A stretch of 64,000 nucleotides of DNA from JAJRXR01 sp041402005 (GTDB lineage Bacteria; Planctomycetota; Phycisphaerae; Phycisphaerales; UBA1924): NCBI GenBank assembly GCA_041402005.1, contig JAWKTB010000004.1, positions 124,001-188,000 on the forward strand, read 5' to 3'. Positions 28,452-38,214 of the stretch are shown here, piece by piece; position 1 is the stretch's first letter; the number at the start of each line of letters is the position of its first letter. Made by a program: the position numbers and the translations under genes. The notes beneath the pieces are model-generated. The model was not told the DNA's origin, made no database searches, and was given only the letters and a program-made list of their open reading frames with translations.

Positions 28452-31400
28452 CTACAACGGGACCTCTCTGAACAGCACGATCCGCGGCTTCTGGCCCTGG
28501 GCCGTCACGTTCGAACGGTCCACCACCATCAGGAACCGTCGGGCGTAGCTCGGGACCAGGGGGTCGTCGGCGCGCAGGTTCTTGACGTCGCTCTCGCGGT
28601 AGCCCTGCACGACGAACCAGACCGCGTACGTGTCCGATCGCGTCGTGGTTGTGTTCAGGAGGCCCGAGAGAATCGCCAGCCGCTCCTCGTAGTCGTTGGG
28701 GATGTCGTCGTTGGCGGCGCCGGCGTTGTAGAGCTGCGTCTCGATGGTGACGACGTCCGAGCCGGAGCTCTTGACGCCCATGTTGATCGGGTTGCCACCC
28801 GTGTCCTCGTCCGTGCCCAGGTACGTGGGCAGGTTCTGACGCAGGTCGTCGATGTCCGTCGGCGTGAGAAGCGCGTCGGCGTTGACGATCGCCGCCGCGG
28901 CTTCCGCTGTGCTTGTGAAGCCCGGTTGCTCGCGCAGACCCTCGATGCCCGTGATGAGCGTCCGTCCGAGCTCGTACTTGTTCCCGACCGGGTTCCCGGT
29001 GTAGTTGCGGAGCACGATCGCGGCGGCGTCGGCATCATTCCAAAGCGCCCCGCTCGGGTCGAGCAGGCGGTAGCCAAACGGGTCTCCATTCATGCCAAAC
29101 GAACCGGGCTTGGCAACGTAGTCGTACGACCACACGCGGTACTCACCGGCGAGTCGGTCGCGGTAGGAGACGAGCTGGGCCGCGACGTCCGGCGCCTTCT
29201 TCATCGACGCGTCCATGACCGCGTCCGGCAGCCCCGAGCCGAAGGCGCCCATCGCGGTGTTGCTCCCCCACCACTCGGCGTCGCCGTTCGAGTTCAACTC
29301 GAGCGAGGGCGAGAGCATCGGCAGGGCACGCAGCACCTCGGGCGTCGCGGTGTCGAGGTTGATCTGGCCCATGACCTTCGTCGTCAGGGCGACGGCCTTG
29401 TCCTTGGGGCCCAGGCCGCGGAACCGGGAGATCAGGTCGATCGCCATCGGCACGCCCGAGCCCACGCGCACGTCCGGGTTGCTGGCGTTGTCCGGCTCGT
29501 AGAGGCGGTCGGGGTCGCTGTTCGAGTTGTAGAACGGCACGAAGTCGTCCACACGCAGGTTCAGCCCGTCGAGGGCGTACTTGCGCTCGTTGCCGTTGAC
29601 CGTGCGCACCAGGTGACGGAGCAGAGGATCACCCGTGCCGACCGCGTTCATGTGCATCGCGTAGGCGAGCGACTCGCCGAACGTGATCCACTGGTCGTCA
29701 TTGAAATACGTGGTGTCGGTGGGAGGAGCCACATCGAGCTTCTCGAACCAGCCGAGGGCGGGGACGAGCAGGAGGTCAGTCGCACGCACGAGGGGCGTGT
29801 CGATCGTGAAGCTGGTCGCGCCCGGGTACTGGACGCTCTGACCCGTCTTGATCGCCTTGCGCTCGCCCGGGCCGAGCTCGGGGTAGAGCGCGACGGCGCC
29901 CGCCGCCATCGCCGGCTCGTAGAGCGTGTCGCCATCGACCGGCTTGATGGTCTTCGTCTTGAAGAACCCGACCTCGGTGTGGCTGCTGATGTAGGTTGCT
30001 TTCTCGTAGGGATGGTTCGCGATCGTCGCGATGACCGGGCGGTCGGGGTCGCGCAGGTCGAGGAAGTCGGCGAACTTCTTGTGGGAGTAGCGGCGAGAGA
30101 AGTCGCCGAAGTGTGAATCCTTGAGACGCCCGGGGTTGGCCTCCGAGCCGCTGGGGACGAGCGAGTTCTGGAAGGGGACGGAGTCGACGATGGTCGTGGC
30201 AGCGCCGGCGTCGATCATCCAGGCGGGCACGATGCCGTTGTGCCCGGAGAGCGTCCCGCCCTGGTCGCCCCGCCGGAGCAGGCCGTAGAACACGTACGTC
30301 CAACCGGAGTTGTCGTTGGGCCCGGCGATGTTGCCGCCGGCGGTGGACTCGGAGCCCGCGACCGTGTCCTTGACGTGCTCGTCGTGGATCGAGGTCGGGA
30401 CCGGGTCGAGCGTCGTATTGACCAAGGTCCCGTTCTGCTCGAGCCGGTCGACGAGCAGGTCATGCTGGGGCAGATAGTTCAGGCCCGTCGCGCCCTGGAC
30501 GTTCATGTGACGCCAGAGGCGGACCGTCCGGTTGGTCGCCGGACGGTTGAGCAGGCCCTGGGACTGCGCGCCCGCCACGAGGATATTGTCGAAGCCGGTC
30601 CCGGGACTGAGCTGTCCACTGACGGGGTTGAATTTTTTCATCCGCGCGGGCATCGAGGACGTGCCCGTAGAAGTCGAGTTGTCAACACTGAACTGGGAAT
30701 CGAGCCACTCCTGGACCTTGGTGACATCGACCGTGTTCGCCGCGGAGTTGTACGCGTGGAGTAGGGCGTCCCACTTTGTGGCGATGTCCTGCAGCGTTGG
30801 GTTGGCAATGACGTAGAACGTCCGTGACTCGCCAGCCTCAAGTTCGACATTTTCGTAGTCACCGCTCGTCTCGTTGTAGTTGCCGAGCTTGAAGTAACGC
30901 CCATTGAATTCGATATAGTACAGATACTCGGAATCTCCGAGCGCCCCCACGCCACCAGTCTCAGACCCGAGGCTGATCTTGTGTTCGAAGGGGTTGGTGA
31001 GCTGGACGGCGAAGCCGACGAAGGCGAGGTCGGGGTTGTTGTCCCACGCGCCGTTCGGTCCCCAGGCGTTGCCGGTGGGGTCGCCGTCCCACCCGTCGAC
31101 ATTGATGGTGATCTCGGGTGGCGGCGGGCCGCCGATGGGCACGATGGGGCGACCGCCACCGGACGCGTCGTCATCGCCCTGGTAGGGGGCCGGAGCGTTG
31201 TGCGAGGCGTCGGTCAGCACGACCATCGCCGCGACCTCGGTGAGGACCGGGTACGCCTCGACGCCGTAGACGTTGTACGCCTCGGTCGTGGCCATGTTGT
31301 CGGGCCCGCTGAACTTCTCGCCCCGGAAGTCGTTGAGGTTGAACAGATTGCCGGCGCCCCAGGGGAAGGCGGTCGCGCTCGGGTTCGTGATCGTGCCGTC

Positions 31401-34007
31401 GATGAGTTGCTCGAAGTGGGCCTTGAGCCCGGCGTCCTCCGTGACGAGCACGCCGAACGCGGTCGGCTCGTCGTCGTCGTCGTAGATGTCGATCAGGTTG
31501 GCGCTCAGGTGTGCCGCGAGGCGAATGGCGAACTCGGGCCCCGCGTAGCCATAGAACATCGTGCTGTACTCGTCGAGCTGGATCTGGTTGCCCGCGAGCT
31601 TCCAGGTGTCCTTGGCGCGGGCGGCGTCCGCCAGCGTCTCGAGGTACAGGTCGAACACGTCCGAGTTGCTCGTGCCCCCGCTCGCGCCGAGGCCCTTGAG
31701 GAACTCGTGCGTCAAATCCGGGACCTCGTCCTTCAAGAGCGTCGTCACGTCGCCCGAGTCGAGCCAACTGCTCAGCAGCGGCGTGTTGCCGGAGAACATC
31801 GTGATCTGACGACGCACGCTCGCCCCGACCAGCGACATCGAGTCCGGGTCCACCTGCCCGGTCGGCTTGGGCGGCGCGTTGCGGTCGATATCCCGCGCGA
31901 GCGAGTCGTGGCGCAAGCGGTCAAGCTCGATCGGACGCCCGCTGTAGATGGGGCTCAGGCGCAGCGCCGAGGCGGCCAGGTTCGTCCCCGCCCCGTCGTC
32001 GTACCTGTTGCCCAGCGTCTGCTCCAGACGCGTGAACACCTGGTCGTCATTGATGCCCCAGAAGGTCAGCAACTCCGCCAGGTCGCTCATCCCGAACCAG
32101 CCGGCGCCGAGGTCCTCGACCGACGACGCCATCGGGCTCGTCGGGTCCATCGACCCGACGCGGTCGTAGAACGCGAGGCGACGGAGGGCGGCCTTGTCAT
32201 CCCCGGTCCCGGGCTGCTCGCCGGTCGAAATGTTGTAGAAGCTCGAGCCCTCCTGCAGGAGGCTCTGGTTCCCGCCGCCGTACGCCTGCTCGCCCAGCGT
32301 CCCCTCCGTGAGAATCGCCAGCTTGCTCGCGTCGGACGCCAACCAGCCACTGAACAGGCCGGAGGCGTTGAGCGCCGTCGGCGTGTCGCCCAGGGCGAGG
32401 TTGATCTGGTAGTCGGAGTAGTCCGAGTAGGGGTCGGTCTCCTGCGCTCCCGCCCACGCCGGGCGCCCGTCACGCTTGATGCTCGTCAGCCCCCACCCCT
32501 TGTTCGGCGCCTTCCAGTCCACCGAATCCCGCGCCGAGTCCGACATCGAAAGGATCCGTCGCCCGTCGATGTCCGACGGCGTCTCGCCCAGCCACGCCAC
32601 GTTCGTCGGCGGGATCAGCCCGTCCGTGGACGTGTTGATGTTGACGAGGCTCGACAGGTCCACCACCCGGACCGCGCAGAACAGGCGGTACCCGTCCACC
32701 GCCGCCAGGTTCCTGTAGATCCAGCTCGACAGGTTCGCCGTGTCGGACGAATCCGTCAGCTCGAACCAGCGTGAGTCCGCCAGGCCGTCCCCGTCCGCGT
32801 CGGCGTACTGGTACGCGGGGTAATACGGGCTCGACCAGTCGGCCGGGCCGGGCGTCCCCGACGGGTTCGAGTAGCCCGTGGGGTTGTTGAAGATGAACGG
32901 CTGGTTCATCGGGATCAGCATGTAGCGCTGGTTGGAGCTCCAGACCGCCGGCACGTTCTCCGGGGCGCCGAGCGTCACGTCCCACGCGACCGGTCCCGCG
33001 GCGCCGGGGATCCAGACGCCCTCGTTGCGCACGTCCATGGCCCGCAAGGGGTCGTTGACGTCGCCACTCATGTTGATGAGCGACAGGTTGTCACTCATCC
33101 GGGGCGGATTCGCGTCACCCACGTGCCACCCCGCGCCGCCGGTGTACCCGGGCTTGGCGATGTACCCGCCCGCCTCTGGACGAAGGTTCCAGAGGTTCAC
33201 GAAGAAGCCGTCCGGCGAGATGTTCGTGATGTGCGCCCAGTCGCGACGGTCCAGGTAGAACATCTGCGCCTGCTGCTCGACGCTCGTCGAGCGCGCCTCG
33301 CTGTACAGACGCAACGACATGTTCGGCGAGCCCAGGTAGCTCGGCTGGGTCGAGGCCAGCCACGGGTCGGACGCGACACGCCGATCGAACCGGAGGTTCT
33401 GGAGCTGCGCCTTCACGTCGCCACCCGGCGGATCCCAGATGCCCTGCCCCGTCGCCGGGTCGTAGTGCGTGCCGGGCGCGTTGAACTTCCGCAGCGCCGC
33501 CGGCGGGGAGGTCCCCCCGGGCGGGCTCAGCGACGGCGCGCTCCGCATCGAGTAGTCGGTGTACGGGAAGTCGGTGTTCTCGCGGCGCAGGCGCTCTTGC
33601 GCCTTGGCGATGCCTTGGTTGGTTCCGCCTGGGCCTCCTCCACCCCCCCCGATGTGCCCGCCGACCGGCCCGCCCTGGCCCTCGACGCCGAACTCGGGGC
33701 GCACGTAGACCGCCAGGCGGTCGTCGGCGATCACGCCCGCGATGTAGTCGGCGAAGATGTCCGGGAACTCGCTGACGCGCCGGTTGGTCGCCAGCGCCGC
33801 CGACGTGCGCCGATCCCCCTGCCCGACGGTCACATAGACCGCCGCCAGGATCGAGATCAGCGCCAGCGCGCCCAGGACGAGGATCAACGCCGAGCCACGC
33901 CGGTCGGCGCGGGGCAGCGCCGTCCCGCACGCGTCGGCCAGCGCCGCCGTTCGCGAGCGCCTCGGGCGCCTGATCCATCCGAGCATCGCTGTCCTGTTCG
34001 AAGACAT
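28452..34007 (-). CDS. gspK: Giant GspK-like minor pseudopilin
   Basis: 1851 residues. The N-terminus is RRG followed by a hydrophobic helix SALILVLGALALIS with no Glu at position 5, as in GspK. Near residue 1546 is QINLDTATPEVLRALP, the INxxTA..VL helix-hairpin motif of GspK, and an earlier VNINTSTDGL resembles it. Between these lie more than 1400 residues of largely extracytoplasmic sequence with a Gly-rich stretch (HIGGGGGGPGG, about 110-120) and many Asp/Asn/Gly turns such as YADADGDGLADSRWFEL. GspK is normally about 300-350 residues and caps the pseudopilus tip with GspI and GspJ. It is last in the order E-F-G-H-I-J-K. AGGAG lies 8 bases upstream of the start. Confidence 0.8.
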   Translation of the reverse strand: MSSNRTAMLGWIRRPRRSRTAALADACGTALPRADRRGSALILVLGALALISILAAVYVTVGQGDRRTSAALATNRRVSEFPDIFADYIAGVIADDRLAVYVRPEFGVEGQGGPVGGHIGGGGGGPGGTNQGIAKAQERLRRENTDFPYTDYSMRSAPSLSPPGGTSPPAALRKFNAPGTHYDPATGQGIWDPPGGDVKAQLQNLRFDRRVASDPWLASTQPSYLGSPNMSLRLYSEARSTSVEQQAQMFYLDRRDWAHITNISPDGFFVNLWNLRPEAGGYIAKPGYTGGAGWHVGDANPPRMSDNLSLINMSGDVNDPLRAMDVRNEGVWIPGAAGPVAWDVTLGAPENVPAVWSSNQRYMLIPMNQPFIFNNPTGYSNPSGTPGPADWSSPYYPAYQYADADGDGLADSRWFELTDSSDTANLSSWIYRNLAAVDGYRLFCAVRVVDLSSLVNINTSTDGLIPPTNVAWLGETPSDIDGRRILSMSDSARDSVDWKAPNKGWGLTSIKRDGRPAWAGAQETDPYSDYSDYQINLALGDTPTALNASGLFSGWLASDASKLAILTEGTLGEQAYGGGNQSLLQEGSSFYNISTGEQPGTGDDKAALRRLAFYDRVGSMDPTSPMASSVEDLGAGWFGMSDLAELLTFWGINDDQVFTRLEQTLGNRYDDGAGTNLAASALRLSPIYSGRPIELDRLRHDSLARDIDRNAPPKPTGQVDPDSMSLVGASVRRQITMFSGNTPLLSSWLDSGDVTTLLKDEVPDLTHEFLKGLGASGGTSNSDVFDLYLETLADAARAKDTWKLAGNQIQLDEYSTMFYGYAGPEFAIRLAAHLSANLIDIYDDDDEPTAFGVLVTEDAGLKAHFEQLIDGTITNPSATAFPWGAGNLFNLNDFRGEKFSGPDNMATTEAYNVYGVEAYPVLTEVAAMVVLTDASHNAPAPYQGDDDASGGGRPIVPIGGPPPPEITINVDGWDGDPTGNAWGPNGAWDNNPDLAFVGFAVQLTNPFEHKISLGSETGGVGALGDSEYLYYIEFNGRYFKLGNYNETSGDYENVELEAGESRTFYVIANPTLQDIATKWDALLHAYNSAANTVDVTKVQEWLDSQFSVDNSTSTGTSSMPARMKKFNPVSGQLSPGTGFDNILVAGAQSQGLLNRPATNRTVRLWRHMNVQGATGLNYLPQHDLLVDRLEQNGTLVNTTLDPVPTSIHDEHVKDTVAGSESTAGGNIAGPNDNSGWTYVFYGLLRRGDQGGTLSGHNGIVPAWMIDAGAATTIVDSVPFQNSLVPSGSEANPGRLKDSHFGDFSRRYSHKKFADFLDLRDPDRPVIATIANHPYEKATYISSHTEVGFFKTKTIKPVDGDTLYEPAMAAGAVALYPELGPGERKAIKTGQSVQYPGATSFTIDTPLVRATDLLLVPALGWFEKLDVAPPTDTTYFNDDQWITFGESLAYAMHMNAVGTGDPLLRHLVRTVNGNERKYALDGLNLRVDDFVPFYNSNSDPDRLYEPDNASNPDVRVGSGVPMAIDLISRFRGLGPKDKAVALTTKVMGQINLDTATPEVLRALPMLSPSLELNSNGDAEWWGSNTAMGAFGSGLPDAVMDASMKKAPDVAAQLVSYRDRLAGEYRVWSYDYVAKPGSFGMNGDPFGYRLLDPSGALWNDADAAAIVLRNYTGNPVGNKYELGRTLITGIEGLREQPGFTSTAEAAAAIVNADALLTPTDIDDLRQNLPTYLGTDEDTGGNPINMGVKSSGSDVVTIETQLYNAGAANDDIPNDYEERLAILSGLLNTTTTRSDTYAVWFVVQGYRESDVKNLRADDPLVPSYARRFLMVVDRSNVTAQGQKPRIVLFREVPL

Positions 34008-34073
34008 GCCGCCATCTCCTTCCGCACGCAGCGGAACTGGTGGGCGCCTCTGGCGCCCTCCCACGAGCGCGTC

Positions 34074-35801
34074 TTACTGCGCCCCACCCCCCGGGATCTC
34101 GACCACGAACTGCGTCCGCGCCTCGTAGGTCGGGTCCCTCGGGTCTGTGAAGCTCATCGTGATCCGGACCAGCTTGGGCCAGGGCCACGTGCCGTCGTCC
34201 GAGGTGTCGTTCAGGTTCGTGCCCGGGTCGTAGTACCCGAAGGCCGCCTCGGCGACGTTCAAGTTCACGAGCGGGCCACCGAACCCGCCCCCACCGCCCA
34301 CGCGCCCGAGCACCAGCTCGGCGATCCGGTTCTGCTCCGCGGTGTCGTGGATCACGTCGCCCGTGACGGCGCGCCCGAAGTCGTCGGTCACCCGCAGGTC
34401 CGACGCGGCGTTCACGACGCCGTCGCCGTTCGTGTCCACCTCCGCCCGGTCCAGCCCGAACCATTGCAGCTGGCCGAAGCGGGGGTCGGCGGGGTTGGTG
34501 TACGTCGAGCCGAACGACCACTCGACGATGAACTCGGTGCACCGGGGGATGAAGACGCTGTCGGTCAGCGCCTCCTGGTCCGCCTCGCGGTACGCCCGCA
34601 CCCGCGCCGCCGTCGAGCCCGCGCCCAGGATCAGGCTCTCGGGGATCGACAGCAGGGGTGGCGTCGGCTCGTACCGCATCCGGTACCGCGTGTTCCCGGG
34701 CGCCCCATACTCGGCGGGCAGCGCGTCGAGCATCCACAGCCGCGCGTTCGCACGGCTGGCGACATTCGTCGTGTCGAACTGACCTGTGCTCGTGAAGTAG
34801 TCGTTGGGCGCGGTCGCCGGGGGCAGGCCCGCCGACGTCGCGATCGAGCGGACGTCCGCCAAGGACTCCGTGCAGACGTCCACGAGCCCGGAGGAGTAGC
34901 GGGGCCAGACGCCGTGGTCGCCCTGACGGACCAGGGCGTTGGGGCGCATGAGCGGGTACCCGACGTTGGGGCGTCCCAGGCCGCCGCCCCCGCCGCCGCC
35001 ACCCCCGAGCCCGCCGAGTTCGAACACGTCGTCGAGACGGGCGTGGTAGACGCTCTGGGCCGCGGGCTGGAGGCCGACCTGCCATGCGTGGTCGCGCAGG
35101 CGACGACGCCCGTTGAGGGTGGCGGGGTCGATGTCGAAGACGGGATCGCGCGGCACGCGCGACTCGCCCGCCGCCGGCGGCGTCAGCACCGTCTGGTGGC
35201 GCAGCAGCGTCCAGTCGGAGGCGTACAGGTTCGGGTTCTCGGCGCCCGCCGTCACCGCGGGCCAGCCGAGGCGCGCGTCGGGGACCATGTTCTTGTCGCC
35301 GGGCCAGGGGTACAGGTAGGACGGCGCCTGGGTCATGACCAGGTCCTCGGGGCGGCGCTGGCCGTGCCCGTACCAGATCTCCGCCTCGTTGCCGACCGCG
35401 TTGTACCCGGGCGAGAGCGCCCGCCTGGCGCTGACGAAGTCGCCCCGCATGAAGAACATGATCTCGTCGATGCGCCGGACGCGCCACTCGCTCTGGGGCT
35501 GGCCCGGGTAGAGGGGCACGGGGTTCCCGTTGACCGCCTTCTCGTTGCGGATGACGAGGAAGCCGTCGCGCGTCATGCGGGCGAAGTCCTCACGCATCAC
35601 CGACTCGAGGAGGTTGGCGTAACGGTTGAGAGCGCTGACGCGCTTGCCCGCGGCGACGGTGTCCCCGACCGACGCGAAGATCGCCGCCATCCCCGCCGCC
35701 ACCAGCGCCACGATCGCGATGACGACCAGCATCTCCATCAGCGTGAAGGCCGTGACCGCCACGCGGTACGCAAGCCCGAGATGTCGTCCAGCGCGCCCCA
35801 T
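34074..35801 (-). CDS. gspJ: GspJ/PilW-like minor pseudopilin, enlarged
   Basis: 575 residues. The prepilin signal reads A^FTLMEMLVVIAIVALVAAG, with Glu at mature position 5 and Ala before the cleavage site. The remainder is a large extracytoplasmic domain with two Gly tracts, one of nine Gly residues (coded near 34980-35015) and one near 34275. GspJ is normally about 200 residues. Position between the gspI-like and gspK-like genes supports the call. The start lies 2 bases after the previous stop and has GGAG about 5-6 bases upstream. Confidence 0.78.
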   Translation of the reverse strand: MGRAGRHLGLAYRVAVTAFTLMEMLVVIAIVALVAAGMAAIFASVGDTVAAGKRVSALNRYANLLESVMREDFARMTRDGFLVIRNEKAVNGNPVPLYPGQPQSEWRVRRIDEIMFFMRGDFVSARRALSPGYNAVGNEAEIWYGHGQRRPEDLVMTQAPSYLYPWPGDKNMVPDARLGWPAVTAGAENPNLYASDWTLLRHQTVLTPPAAGESRVPRDPVFDIDPATLNGRRRLRDHAWQVGLQPAAQSVYHARLDDVFELGGLGGGGGGGGGLGRPNVGYPLMRPNALVRQGDHGVWPRYSSGLVDVCTESLADVRSIATSAGLPPATAPNDYFTSTGQFDTTNVASRANARLWMLDALPAEYGAPGNTRYRMRYEPTPPLLSIPESLILGAGSTAARVRAYREADQEALTDSVFIPRCTEFIVEWSFGSTYTNPADPRFGQLQWFGLDRAEVDTNGDGVVNAASDLRVTDDFGRAVTGDVIHDTAEQNRIAELVLGRVGGGGGFGGPLVNLNVAEAAFGYYDPGTNLNDTSDDGTWPWPKLVRITMSFTDPRDPTYEARTQFVVEIPGGGAQ

Positions 35802-35803
35802 GC

Positions 35804-37000
35804 TCACTCCTGCACCCTCACGACCTCGACCGCGACGGGGATCTGTGGCGTGAAGATGACCTGCTGCGCCCGCGTCGGGTCGACGGTGTTCGAGAACGGT
35901 GGCAAGTACCCGCCTTGCGCCTGTGCGAGCGTGTACGGCGGAGAGATGACCAGCCAAGGTCCGCCATTCGTCACATCGTCGTACTCAAGCACCGTCCGCA
36001 CCGCGCCGAGGTTGTCGACGAGCTTCTGGCCCGCCTGGCCGGCAAGCTCGTTCAGCGTTGCCAATTGCGGGTACCCGGATTGCTGGGAACCCTGAGACCT
36101 CGTGAGCTTGATCCGCTCGTAGAGGCCGTCGCCATCGTTGTCCCTGAAGCCAGGGTTGTTGCTGGTGAGCTTGGGAATGTCGGCCGTCATTGGCACGGCG
36201 TAGAACGCCCCGGGCGCATCGCCCGCGATCGGATGCCACGTCGAGTCCACCGCGACCGGGAACGCCGACGGGTCCGCGCCGAACGTCCTGTTCGTCAGCA
36301 GTTGCGAGAGCGAGTTGGCGCCCGTGACGCGGATGCGGGTATCGACGCGGCGCACGAAGATCGCCGCCTGCACCCGGCGCGAGCCCGGCTCCAGACGAAG
36401 CACCGCGTCCCACACGTACTTCGGGTCCTCGCCCGTGAAGGGCGGCGGGATCAGACGCGCCCCCACCGGGATCTGCGCGTCCACCGCGACGTTGCTCATC
36501 TGCTCCTGGCGGATCCACTTGTTGTCGTTGTGGTCCCAGCCGTTGAACGTGATCGTCCCGGTGTTCCGGTACGGCGCCAGGAAGTTGGACGAGCCCGTCG
36601 AGTTCGGCGCCTCGTTGAGCCACGCCCACGTCGCCTCCCAGCGCGAGGTGGGTCGCGAAGCGCCGCCGACACTCCCCCCGGTGCTGTCCTGGCGACGGGA
36701 GAAGAACTTGTCCCCCGTGAGCATGTCCCACGACGCGAGGCGTGGGCGGTCCATGCCCGCCATCTCACGCCCGTCGAAGCCCGCGGCCCACTGCTCGCCG
36801 CCGCGCATCAGCGCCCCGGCGCTCGCCGCCGCGGCTGCCCCGCGCGTGGAGTCCACCGCGTCGCGCTGCTCGGCGATCACTGCCGGGAAGACCGCGCCCA
36901 GACCCAACAGCCCAAGCGCCAGCACCAGGATCGCGATCAGGATCTCGATCAGCGAGAAGCCACGCCCCCCACGCCCCGAGTTTGAGCGTCCGCGAGTCAT
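35804..37000 (-). CDS. gspI: GspI/PilV-like minor pseudopilin, enlarged
   Basis: 398 residues. The prepilin signal is RG^FSLIEILIAILVLALGLLG, with canonical Gly at -1 and Glu at 5, and the GLLGLGAVFP continuation typical of PilV/GspI. The extracytoplasmic part of about 360 residues contains aromatic and Asp/Asn-rich stretches but no recognised domain. GspI is usually about 120 residues. It overlaps the upstream gspH-like stop by 4 bases. Confidence 0.8.
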   Translation of the reverse strand: MTRGRSNSGRGGRGFSLIEILIAILVLALGLLGLGAVFPAVIAEQRDAVDSTRGAAAAASAGALMRGGEQWAAGFDGREMAGMDRPRLASWDMLTGDKFFSRRQDSTGGSVGGASRPTSRWEATWAWLNEAPNSTGSSNFLAPYRNTGTITFNGWDHNDNKWIRQEQMSNVAVDAQIPVGARLIPPPFTGEDPKYVWDAVLRLEPGSRRVQAAIFVRRVDTRIRVTGANSLSQLLTNRTFGADPSAFPVAVDSTWHPIAGDAPGAFYAVPMTADIPKLTSNNPGFRDNDGDGLYERIKLTRSQGSQQSGYPQLATLNELAGQAGQKLVDNLGAVRTVLEYDDVTNGGPWLVISPPYTLAQAQGGYLPPFSNTVDPTRAQQVIFTPQIPVAVEVVRVQE

Positions 37001-38214
37001 CGCGTCACCTCCGTCAGGTCGCCCGAGTACCCCTGGAGCAGGAAGAGGCGTGAGTCGGGCTCGTCGTTCTCATCGATCACGCCGTCGCCGGCGAGGTCGT
37101 TGTTCGTGTCGCCGTTGATCCAGTTGTTGATCCCGACGCGGATCTGCTCGATGTTGCGATTCGGGAAGAGGGCCTCGTCGAAGGCGATGCGCCGGTGCTG
37201 CTCGTACGCCTCGTAGATGGACCCGGTCCGGGTGTTGAGACTGCCGCCCAGCGCCTGGGCGAGGTGACGCTCGTCATAGAGCGCGAGGCGCGTCACGCTC
37301 TTGCACAGGACGGTGTCGTTCGAGGCGTCGCCCAGCAGGCGGTACAACTCGTCCTGCTGGTTGGCCGGCAGACCCGTGAACCGCCCGAGTGTCCGGGCCG
37401 TCCAGGTGTCGATGTCCTCGGCCCAGTCCACCCGCTCCCACGCCGTCGGCGCCGAGCGGCTTGTGGCGAACTGCTCACGTCCCTCCTCCGACGGGCGCGG
37501 GTCCACGAACAACGCCGTCGCGTCCGACTGGCTGACCGTCCCCGTGCGCCCGGAGAAGCGGAGCATGAACGTCTGTCGCGGCGTCTGCGAGGCCGAGCCG
37601 AAACCCGCGAAGCCACCCGAGGAGGCGCCGCCCTGGTTCACGTGCCTCGACAGGTCATAGAACCCGCTCTCTGGGAAGACCCAGTTGCCCTCCTGCTTCT
37701 GGAGGGCGGACTTGTTGTTCCCGCCGTAGTTCACCGAGTCGTACCAGCTCACGTCGTCGCGACCCAGGGGCGGGAGCATCGAGTTGGGCGGGGCGTACCC
37801 GCGGACGTTCCAGTACCGGGGCAGCTGCACGCTCTCGGTGTACGCCACGGGCGCGATCACGTCCCGGCGCACGCGGTTGAGCGCGCTGGGCGGCTGGTTC
37901 TGGTTCAGCTGCGCCTCGAAGCTCCCGAGTACCTCGCCCGCGACGATCCGCATCCGCCCGCCGGGCTCGTACAGGAAGACCGCGACGCCGTCCCCCCCGC
38001 TCCCCGACGCGATCGAGACGTCGCGCGCCATCGAGACGCCCGCACGCAGCGCGTTCTCGGAGAGCGCCCGGTTCGCCGAATAGCTCATCGCCCCGATCGA
38101 TGGCACCGCCAGCGTCAGCAACACCAGGATCAGCCCGATGACGACGAGCAGCTCGAGCAGCGTGAAGCCGCGACGGCTCGTGCGGATAGACAGGTTGGAC
38201 GCGGCGCGCCTCAC
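36997..38214 (-). CDS. gspH: GspH-like minor pseudopilin, enlarged
   Basis: 405 residues. The prepilin signal is RRG^FTLLELLVVIGLILV. The start is GTG, in a GTGA overlap with the previous stop, with GGAGG 7 bases upstream. The pattern ALRAGVSMARDVSIASG after the helix resembles the GspH/FimT region. The rest is an extracytoplasmic domain of about 360 residues, ending in an Asp-rich segment (GDTNNDLAGDGVIDEND) that looks like a calcium-binding loop. Confidence 0.78.
   Translation of the reverse strand: MRRAASNLSIRTSRRGFTLLELLVVIGLILVLLTLAVPSIGAMSYSANRALSENALRAGVSMARDVSIASGSGGDGVAVFLYEPGGRMRIVAGEVLGSFEAQLNQNQPPSALNRVRRDVIAPVAYTESVQLPRYWNVRGYAPPNSMLPPLGRDDVSWYDSVNYGGNNKSALQKQEGNWVFPESGFYDLSRHVNQGGASSGGFAGFGSASQTPRQTFMLRFSGRTGTVSQSDATALFVDPRPSEEGREQFATSRSAPTAWERVDWAEDIDTWTARTLGRFTGLPANQQDELYRLLGDASNDTVLCKSVTRLALYDERHLAQALGGSLNTRTGSIYEAYEQHRRIAFDEALFPNRNIEQIRVGINNWINGDTNNDLAGDGVIDENDEPDSRLFLLQGYSGDLTEVTR

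Noticed and set aside
33123..36095. Long open frame of about 990 codons on the plus strand, antisense to the pseudopilin genes
   Set aside because: Its product is rich in Arg, Gly, Pro and Val with no domain, and it mirrors the third-position bias of the real genes on the minus strand. Such antisense frames are expected at this G+C.
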